In this document: one piece after another, positions 53,536 to 61,300 of the stretch | Numbering within the stretch: the stretch's first letter is position 1 | Layout: every line of letters starts with the position of its first letter | Assembly (NCBI GenBank): GCA_002633025.1 | Contig: NMRB01002920.1 | Span: 16,615 to 80,614, forward strand | From: Notospermus geniculatus | Lineage: Eukaryota > Nemertea > Pilidiophora > Heteronemertea > Lineidae | Reading direction: 5' to 3' | DNA: 64,000 nucleotides | The notes under the pieces: generated by a model | Seen by the model: the letters and a program-made list of their open reading frames with translations, nothing else | What the model was told of the DNA's origin: nothing | Database searches by the model: none | Made by a program: the position numbers and the translations under genes

Positions 53536-54525
53536 TTATTCTTCTACGGTATACATATTCACACTGTCACCCCGCCTATGCGAATCGCCCTCACGGACTC
53601 TCGTCGGGTGAAGATGTAATAACGTACCTTCCATGTCTTGGAAAATGAAATCATTGTATGTATAATTTCCCGTATCAAAATCATCGGTCTGCCAGCCGAG
53701 TATTTGTATGATCGACTGCGAAACCAAATGGGATGTAACAGTAGGATACAAAGGCAGTTTTGGAAGACAGGGTCCAACCTTGAATCTCACAAATCGTATT
53801 GGTAATGGATGAAGATCATAAAATCGTATCATTAACGTACGGAACATACAAAACGACTTATTATAAATGTTTGGGAGAGCGAATGTTTGTTTTTTGCTCT
53901 TGATCAACGTCTGATTTTGTGTATAATGCCAACTAAAAACAGTTGCATCTCGTTTTAGATAAATCCACGATAAAGTAGAGCTGTCGAAAATCGGAGTGGC
54001 TTTCCCGCTGAATGAGTTTATTCCCTCAAAACGTAATATTTTTCTGGGAAGGAAGGTTACTATCAATTCATCACTAGTATTCTTAAAGTGTGTAACGTAA
54101 ATGACAATGTAGTATGGATTTTGGCGACGATGGCAAACAACTGGGTATATTAAATGCTTATTGAAATAAGTGGACATAAATAAAGGGGCTTGCAAGGGGC
54201 AAGATGCACCACACTTGTCAAATAAACTATGTCTCGGGAGTAGAATACGACCTGTGAATTTCCCAACTGAAAAATCAAATAGTTTTCCCCCATTGAAAGA
54301 ACACGCGGTCTTGGAAACTTTCCAATATAGCAAAAACAAGTACGTTAAAATTGGATGACGAGTGTGGGTTGCGCCCCTCCTGACATAATAATAAGAGCAG
54401 TTGTATTTTAACTCATAACGGACAGCATTGTGGCTAGGTGTGGGTCTGTATACCATAATCCTTCTATAACCATAGGGTAATTCGACATAATAGAACATTA
54501 TGAATAATTTGTCGAGTTCGACCAT
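53536..54525 (-). CDS. Unrecognised protein C, relative of the 19-kb and 51-kb proteins
   Basis: 329 aa from MVELDKLFIMFYYVELPYGY to a stop after VNMYTVEE. Rich in Tyr, Phe and basic residues, with scattered Cys, and no confident membrane helix. YLFLLYWKVSKTACSFNGGK resembles the YLFDKWSLVYKL region of the 19-kb protein. The C-terminal DDFDTGNYTYNDFIFQDMEG then TLLHLHP matches the DTND..FEFSPSDGSFMHFVP of protein B and SDHGELIYWP of the 19-kb protein. A PAN-like exon at 57.8 kb on the same strand could be an upstream exon; intervening TEs would lie in the intron. Function unknown. Confidence 0.55.
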   Translation of the reverse strand: MVELDKLFIMFYYVELPYGYRRIMVYRPTPSHNAVRYELKYNCSYYYVRRGATHTRHPILTYLFLLYWKVSKTACSFNGGKLFDFSVGKFTGRILLPRHSLFDKCGASCPLQAPLFMSTYFNKHLIYPVVCHRRQNPYYIVIYVTHFKNTSDELIVTFLPRKILRFEGINSFSGKATPIFDSSTLSWIYLKRDATVFSWHYTQNQTLIKSKKQTFALPNIYNKSFCMFRTLMIRFYDLHPLPIRFVRFKVGPCLPKLPLYPTVTSHLVSQSIIQILGWQTDDFDTGNYTYNDFIFQDMEGTLLHLHPTRVREGDSHRRGDSVNMYTVEE

Positions 54526-54634
54526 GAAGAAAGACGTTAATATTTCTTCTTTTATTTTGTAAGTTGCGACCGGTGGAAGAAACGGAATACGTTTTATTAA
54601 ACGGTAGGAAAGAATATGCTTCTCCTGGAGATTA

Positions 54635-54642
54635 TACCGGTA
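54635..54642. other. TACCGGTA site
   Basis: GAGATTATACCGGTATCAAA, about 110 bp upstream of the start of protein C. No empty counterpart is available in the window. Confidence 0.6.
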
Positions 54643-55029
54643 TCAAATATTGGATAATACGGCACCCTACCAATACCAATACCTTTTGGGAAACATGTAT
54701 ATCTATCTAAACCCCAGTTCATGGTGCATGGATAAATCACATTCGTGAACTACTTTTGAGGGTGTATGTCACGTGAAACAGATAGGAGTCAAGTCCCCCT
54801 CTTCACAAGAGGGGACTGATGACGCCCTCTCTGTCTTAAAGCTGACGTGAACGAACGAAAAGCCCCCATGCGACGAGCAAGAGAATTGCAAACGCCCTGC
54901 AAACGCAGGCTCAGAGCATGATAGACCCCACGACGCCAGGAGGGCGCCATCGTATTTGTCTTCGAGCTTTCGAGGTGTCAACATCATCAGATGAGCTCCT
55001 ACTGAACACTTTCTTTGAAAGAAAAAAAA

Positions 55030-55098
55030 TTGGCCCAACAGGGAATCGAACCCGCCCCTTGTTATTTCTGTTCCACCGTCTTCCCCATTCGGCCACCT
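55030..55098 (-). tRNA. tRNA-like unit with oligo-T terminator
   Basis: On the minus strand GTGGCCGAATGGGGAAGACG (A box TGGCCGAATGG) and GGGTTCGATTCC (B box) are spaced as in a tRNA, and CAATTTTTTTTCTTT follows as a Pol III terminator. T-arm and acceptor pairing is imperfect, so a SINE head or pseudogene is likely. It shares its 15-nt tail with the split unit 0.1-0.7 kb to the right. Confidence 0.45.
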
Positions 55099-55224
55099 AA
55101 CTTGTTGGATGACCTCTCCTGTTTTCTCTTATTCGTTGTATTATTACGTACGTCGAACGCCTACGTCTATGACAAACACAAATCAAGTCTCTGTCAGCTG
55201 CCTCGTTGGCCGATTGGTGGATTA

Positions 55225-55717
55225 GAGTTTTGGTAGCGAGGTACATTTATAGAACCAAAGAAACGAGCAAATCCAAAATGTGATATTCATATCTATATAT
55301 TACACTATATACACGGTACAAACGTTTTCGGCAGCATCCTGCTAGCCCTCATCAGGTAAAATGAGAAATATTACAAATTGAAGAAAGACTGGAGCATTAA
55401 CATAACAGCAATAATACAATTAGTAACTCTGTTGGGGGTGATTTAAAAGATCCCCAAGAAGAAGAAAGACCCTTGTTGAGCCAGCTGTTTGTTCAGGGCT
55501 GGCTTTTGTTCTTTAATCAGTAACGCCTCCTTAATCCTCAGCACATAATCCGACTGGGCATTAGTCAACACGGAGAAGTTGTCAATGTTTGCGTTTACTT
55601 TGCAAGTGCGACAATCCTTCAGATGGTCCAGGATGGCAGATCTATCCGAAAAGTGTTCAGACACCCTAGTAGCCAAGTGACGTTTGGTCTTACCAATGTA
55701 AGACAAGTTCCTATCAC
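55225..55717 (-). mobile_element. 5'-truncated Penelope-like element with 12-bp TSD
   Basis: ATTGGTGGATTA flanks the insert (55,213-55,224 and 55,718-55,729). On the minus strand the element opens at CDRNLSYIGKTKRHLATRVS, the start of a GIY-YIG endonuclease domain as at the C-terminus of Penelope-like reverse transcriptases. It continues to KPALNKQLAQQGSFFF and a stop at 55,443, then a 3' region. The reverse transcriptase is absent, as expected from 5' truncation. Confidence 0.82.
55322..55356 (-). ncRNA. Hammerhead-ribozyme-like core in the Penelope 3' region
   Basis: Minus strand CTGATGAGGGCTAGCAGGAT, then GCTGCCGAAAACG. The two conserved blocks CUGAUGAG and GAAA bracket a GGC/GCC-closed stem II. 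Hammerhead motifs are known in Penelope-like elements. Stems I and III and the cleavage triplet are not convincing by eye, so activity is not claimed. Confidence 0.5.
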
Positions 55718-55779
55718 ATTGGTGGATTACAAATCAGAAGGTTGACGGTTCGAATCTCATCTACATGACTACAATTTTT

Positions 55780-56530
55780 TTTCTTTGAGTAGCGTAAGAG
55801 GTATCCGGAGATGTTGACAGCTCTGTTGCCTGAAGGCAAATAAGGTGGCGGAACAAAAATACAAGTCCAGTTTTGCAGTATCATATAGATGCAAACTCGG
55901 TCATACTATTCTTCAAAAGAATTAAATTATTATATCTCGTGATGCATCACACAGAATACCACAGAATTGCACCGAAATTGAGATTATGCTGACATACACC
56001 CCTGGCATAAATTTTATGTCAATACCTGTACTGAGTGTGGAATGATGTCCGGTGCAATAGCACAAGTCAAGTGAAATAACGGCCCTGTGAAGTTCTAACT
56101 CCTCATCTGGGCTTCCGAAACTAATTCTGTCCAAGGATTACACAATTGTTGTGTCTCTGAATGCATCTTCCCATGGACTAAAAAGATGGTGCTAGAACTG
56201 TCTGTGAATGGCAATTTAGCTGGTGCTGACCCTTTGGTACCGGGTGCATCTCCGATACTGCACTTTTAGACCTGCATCTTTGTACAGGATGTTATTCCAT
56301 ACAAAGAGGGATATTGAATTGAAATTCACATCATCTCGTTGTCTTATCACACCCTTAGTTTTGGGGCAGTTACATTGTATTCAGTTTGATACTTCATGAG
56401 ATATTGAACTTTGAAACGTGGGACGTTTTTTTCTGGGACACCCGATATATATGACAGCACCATCATTTCATATCGTTTTACGTTTTTCTTGTAAATTTCC
56501 CGGCTTGTACCGATCGAACCTGTGATGATT
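55780..56530. other. No supported gene
   Basis: Short frames without motifs; no repeat borders recognised. Confidence 0.4.
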
Positions 56531-56531
56531 A

Positions 56532-57289
56532 TTAAAGGGAGACTCCACTCATTGTGAGCTTTTGAATTTTTATCAATCCATAGAGACTAATGCCATGAAT
56601 TGTGATGTCACCTGTGTTTAGGGCGGTTTACACCAGGTTGCACCAAGTTGCAAGTTGCTGCAACCTGCAACTTGTTGCAGTCTACCTGTGATGTTTACAC
56701 ATTGCAACATCCAGTGCGATAAGTTGCAGAAGTTCGCAACAAGTTGCAGGAATTTTGGCGGGAATCCTTTGTTCGGCAGCCATTTTGGCTTTAGTAGACG
56801 TCACATGATTTTTTGCTGTATCCTCATTGGCCAGCGACGTGCAACTTGTTGCAACTTCACCAGAAAATAGGACCTGGATCCTAAATTTGCGACAAGTTGC
56901 AGTACATGTAGTTATAGTTGCAACACGTTGCATGCCCGTTTACACATGCAACTTTGATGAAATTTTTGGTCTCATCAGGTTTATGCACAAGTTGCATGAA
57001 GTTGCATATGAAAAGTTGCATGTGTAAACGGGCGACGACCTTTGTAGTGAATGAGCTAATACTGTGACTGCCTAATCCTATTGGTTGTTCCTTCATAAAT
57101 ATGCATTGGACACATATGATACCACATGTGCTGTGCAATGGTTCCCTTGGGATTCAATTAAAATACTTAAAATGATGCGTTTACTGATTTTTAAAAAATA
57201 TGACATGTTGCAGATATCAATGAATTTGAATGTATTAACGATATTTCAACAATTCAGAATTTCACACAATGAGTGGAGTCTCCCTTTAA
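56532..57289. mobile_element. TTAA-flanked TIR element with a nested insert
   Basis: TTAAAGGGAGACTCCACTCA/TTGTG at left and CACAATGAGTGGAGTCTCCC/TTTAA at right are a perfect 25-bp inverted repeat including TTAA. The body is split by the GTTGCAAC-rich element at 56,620-57,036. Confidence 0.8.
56620..57036. repeat. Nested element rich in (C/A)AAGTTGCA motifs
   Basis: Starts GGGCGGTTTACACCAGGTTG and ends TGCATGTGTAAACGGGCG, a rough inverted repeat. Between them GTTGCA/TGCAAC recurs more than 15 times in both orientations, giving a highly self-complementary sequence. Confidence 0.6.
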
Positions 57290-57532
57290 AGGAATAGAAA
57301 GTTCAACCTCAGGGTTCTTCGTCAATTGCTTGTGCGAAATCCTCAGAATGGCTGTCATAATCAGTAGGCCTACCTTCGTACCAGTTTGGCAGGTGCCCGA
57401 CACCTGGGGTTAGTGTGCTGTGGCATCATTCCACAAATAAACGAGTGTCGTATAAATGTAGGGGAGGTGTGTGGGCGCAGAAACACGCTGACAATATTTG
57501 AACTGAATGGACGATAGACTTTTACTCATTAC

Positions 57533-57805
57533 CTTTTTTTGGTACATCCGGGCTCCTCGGGATTCAAACGCCTCTGATTTCTCCATGCACGTTCCTCTCT
57601 TTTTACTCATCTGACAAACAAATGTGATATCTCGGCCAACTGGCACCACAGCAAAGGTCGTACATTTCAGCTGACAACAAAGCGTAGCACACACAAGAAA
57701 TGAATTGATGTGATACTGCTTTATATCGGACCGCAAAATGCCCCAATTCCGTACTATCCACCGAAAATTCTCGTGGACTAAGCTTTTAACCACACCAATT
57801 GTCAT
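57533..57805 (-). CDS. PAN/Apple-like exon
   Basis: 91 codons ending at a phase-0 donor (AAG|GTAATG). Pattern SFLVCATLCCQLKCTTFAVV, then FVCQMSKKRGTC, ARMYQKK: a Cys-rich PAN/Apple-like arrangement (C...CC...C..F......C......C). The end matches the 11-kb exon in both motif (M..K) and intron phase. The first ATG gives no obvious signal peptide, so the true 5' border may be an acceptor inside. PAN domains bind proteins or sugars in secreted proteins. It may be an upstream exon of protein C (53.5 kb). Confidence 0.5.
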
Positions 57806-57907
57806 CCTACCGTCCCAGCTCTTTTCGTTATGATTAGTATCTATGCGTTTAATGTCAGGAGGGAGAGCAATGCTTACGTTACAATCTCTCTTAGAGATTA
57901 AACATTT

Positions 57908-58085
57908 TCAAGCCACAAAAAATTGAAAATCAGCAGCATCATTTTTCAAGGACTTCATTATTTCGGAAGTATCTGCGACTCGAATAACCGTTGAACGCAT
58001 CTGTGCAACAACTACGTCCTCGACTGGCCTCAACTCATCGGTCAAGAGTACGTGAAAATTAGATTGTTCTACCCTGAAGTTTAAT
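57908..58085 (-). pseudogene. Possible coding fragment of unknown type
   Basis: An open frame with FHVLLTDELRPVEDVVVAQM and RSTVIRVADTSEIMKSL ends at a stop without a good donor. It faintly recalls the SNDFDLILINGVRVILREV part of protein B. Its listed start falls in the adjacent MITE. Weak support. Confidence 0.25.
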
Positions 58086-58086
58086 A

Positions 58087-58312
58087 TATACTTTATCCTC
58101 GCCTCTAAGAGGTCAGTCATTAATGTCCAGAAAGTGACACCTTCTAGGCAAGCCTAGGCATTGCCAGGTCATTGTGAATACAATATTCCAACAAACTTCC
58201 TCGTTCTGATTGGTCGAACAAAGAACGAACCACCGGCGCCAATTATGGAATGGAACAAAGGCCTAGTCACGAGTACTCTGGACTGATCTCTTAGAGGCGA
58301 GGATAAAGTATT
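58087..58312. repeat. ~220-bp MITE
   Basis: TACTTTATCCTCGCCTCTAA/GAG and CTCTTAGAGGCGAGGATAAA/GTA are inverted termini, followed inwards by GTCAGTC / GACTGAT. Confidence 0.7.
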
Positions 58313-59150
58313 TCCCTTGCACATGTCCTTGTTCGTGCGAGGTCCAGAATTAGGTCATTCAGACGTTGTGACTGGGCGTAGGCCACTGAAATGTCAATGA
58401 GGAGTTAGGCTGCTAAGGAGAAGAAAAGGCGCAGATACTGACAACACACAGCAAGGCTCGATGATCTGAGTCACACTCTGCCTACCTGTCCCTCTACCGG
58501 ATTCAACAAAGACCGTATGCATGATGAGACAAGATTTCTGAATTCAATTCCTCACGAGATTAGCGAACTCCGGTGTAACATTTTTCATCGCCCCGTTTGC
58601 GAGTGTCTACCAATAATAGCTTGACCATGTTGACGGAATAAGTCGCGACGCGGCAATGGGAGAGGCACTGAGATGACTGATAAACACACTTATCTCTCCG
58701 TTTTCATATGTCCGTCACAAAATGAAGCGGGTACTGTCATACGTGAGACATTCTGATTCCTGACGACAGTTATAATCTGTTCTTCACAGGTTCCCAGGAA
58801 TGAATACCTTTCCGACGGGGATGGAAGGCGTCAAGTGTGTTTTTTGCACCCGGAAAGCTATCACTCGTAGGCGTGCCTTGGCGGGTCTTGAGAAGGACCC
58901 GCCTGTATCCCTTCCCGACTGATTCGCTGCGTCACACAGTTTGAAATGAATACCTGACAAAACAATACAGGATTTATTCAAAAATGACCACAATGGTAAA
59001 TCAATATTTGGCAAATGAACTGTCACGCTGGTGACTTAGATTTAATCGTACGCTATGCGCCTACTTCCGCCATAGCAGACGAATTTTTTTGTTGGCCACA
59101 AAAATGAGAATAATTCTGTCCCAACCCCTTTTACGAATATAGTAACAATA
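58313..59150. other. No supported gene
   Basis: Short frames only. GCTGGTGACTTAGATTTAAT.CGTACGC at ~59,027 resembles the ends of the hairpin at 59,760. Confidence 0.4.
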
Positions 59151-59156
59151 TTATTA

Positions 59157-59500
59157 GCGCGTTCGGAAAGCTTCCTCGGGGAGGCTCGGGGAAGCGGGAG
59201 AGCGTTCGGTAAGATATTTGGCAGGCTGCCAAGGCTTCCTCGAGCCTGGCCGAAGTGAGCGGTGAGCGACTCGCCGAGTCGCTCACTTGGGGAAACTCCC
59301 GGCATGCATTTCGTTTCCTTTCCAAGCCCGACATGCTGATTGGCTAAACGTGGAATATTTCACGCCTGCAACCCACAGTAGTACCTTTCCCCGAGGAAGC
59401 GCAAATATTGTTCGGAATTTCGCCTTCACTGGGCATGCTCACATTCCCCGAAGCTCGGGGAAGAAATTTCCTCGGGGAAGCTTTCCGAACACGGCCTTAG
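59157..59500. repeat. ~340-bp MITE with GCGTTCGGAAAGCTTCCTCG ends
   Basis: The left end GTTCGGAAAGCTTCCTCGGG mirrors the right end CCTCGGGGAAGCTTTCCGAAC. Inner GGCTCGGGGAAG/CTTCCCCGA motifs are repeated in both orientations. Confidence 0.7.
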
Positions 59501-59759
59501 TGAAAGATAAAGTATTGTGGTTTTGATGAATGGCTAATCACTTGGGGTGACTTCGTAATTTTGATGTCAATTTCCAAAATGCACGCACTAGGCCAATATG
59601 AAGAACATTTTGCTCATACCTATTACAGTAGAAGGGTTCCAGAGCAGGATCCCTGTCTATGATGGAAGCCAGGTACGTTATTTACATTATCCATATTATA
59701 GCTGTGGGAAAGTCACCTTCTAAATGTTGAAAAAACGTCGATTTTGCAAATTCACTGTA

Positions 59760-59922
59760 CCACGCTGGTGATTCACTTTTTTTCGTACGCGATTTCACCA
59801 TGGTGATTACAAAATAAGCTGTCACCCCTTCTATTTGCCGAAACAACTGCAGAAATAGTCAACACGATTAGTTATGCATGAGTAAAATCGCGTACGAAAA
59901 AAAATGAATCACCAGCGTGTGT
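59760..59922. repeat. ~160-bp hairpin element
   Basis: CACGCTGGTGATTCACTTTT..TCGTACGCGATTT is mirrored by AAATCGCGTACGAAAA..AATGAATCACCAGCGTG; spacer ~80 bp. Confidence 0.75.
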
Positions 59923-60199
59923 ACGCAATGCGCCTTTACAACCGTACGCCATGCACCTCAAATTACAAATCAGGCAATACTATCTAATATTCGTTCAAAA
60001 TCATATCAATCTGATTAGATGTCATTGTAAGCTGAACCATATGACCTGCTAGAGTAAAAGGGGCGTCCCATAAAATCCAGAAATAGCCTTTCTTACATTA
60101 ACTTCAGAGAAACAGTTGTGGTGTATATTTCTTAACAATTGCCTTGTCTGTGACATGGTTCCATAACAAGTCCAGCTTCGAGGACCATGTCGTTGTGAC

Positions 60200-61239
60200 G
60201 GAGCGGTGTTTAAGGCAATCGGCCCCTGGCCATTGAATGACGACGACTTGGGTAACACAAAGGCTCTAATTAAAACCAATATTAAAACTCAATTATTAAA
60301 ACACCAAACAATTGAAAAGAAACAACTTGTTTACACGGAACTAAAACATTAACTTAAAATGAGTCCAAAAGAGTCCAAACTAAACGTAAAGCGTCACAGT
60401 TTATAAGAGATCCACAGTTAAACACAGTTCAGTTCCACACACACAAAAAAAAACTGTCAGACGCGGCCGCGGTTTTATGGCTAGGGGAAGATGGCACGAT
60501 GTATATATTAATGCTAGCAAAAGAAACGATACTTATGGATTTTATGGCACACGTGAAGCGATCCTAGATGGCGTCCCACCCGACTCCAACGAATGGTCCC
60601 AGCTGCGACAGGTGTCCGTACGACACCACACGAATACACGAAACCGATGTCCTCTCGACNACCAGATAACGCACAGGATCCGCCGAACGGTATCCCTCGA
60701 CACGGTACCAACACCAGGAAGATCACAGTGTCCGAATGACACACTTTGGTTTCAACACCAGGAAACGTCTGCAGCTACAACACGGACCAAACAGGAACAG
60801 GAGCTTCACATGGCGAAGTCGACTCTCAAACTGATCTCCCCAGAACTAGCCAGAACAAGTTTATAAATTTTAAGCCAACACCCCTAAAACAGTTCCAAGA
60901 ATCCAATAAACGGCTTCAGAAGCCCAGTCCAATGTCTAGTCACACATCACGAAGTCCCAAGGAATTAAATGTCCTATTCTGAGAACATATTTGAAATAAA
61001 CGCATAGAAACCACATTTCAGTCCAAAGTATCACCGCTTGGTTAAGTTCAAAAGAATCACTGCTTAAGGGTTTCAATCAAGTAAATACCTTAAAGGATTT
61101 GATTACTTCATGATTTCATACTTCAGTATTTCTTAAAGCTGACCTATCTATAAAATATATTAAAGGGGAAATAATCAAAACCTTTCCATAAACCAAGTGT
61201 GCTGAAACAAGAACCAATGGCCGTCTCATGACTTCGTCA
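60200..61239 (-). repeat. Putative 3' LTR of the gypsy element (left border unknown)
   Basis: On the minus strand, after the coding region comes a purine tract (AAGGGGGGAGGAAA, 61,241-61,256) directly before TGACGAAGTCATGAG, the expected PPT-TG start of a 3' LTR. The other LTR would lie beyond 64 kb, so the left border cannot be set. An N at 60,660 lies inside. Confidence 0.5.
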
Positions 61240-61300
61240 CATTTCCTCCCCCCTTGAGAAGAAAACTGTCCCAAATGCAGTTTTCTCAATCACAATACGC

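Larger units (their letters stand above)
55205..55777 (+). tRNA. tRNA-like unit split by a Penelope insertion
   Basis: The left part (TTGGCCGATTGGTGGATTA, A box) is at 55,205-55,224. The right part (CAAATCAGAAGGTTGACGG then GGTTCGAATCT, B box) is at 55,730-55,765, followed by CAATTTTTTTTCTTT. The intervening insert is bounded by a 12-bp duplication, so the ancestral unit is contiguous. Whether it was a true tRNA or a SINE is unclear. Confidence 0.5.

Noticed and set aside
60463-60470. GCGGCCGC as vector or linker contamination
   Set aside because: A single NotI-type octamer without flanking vector sequence; it may be natural.
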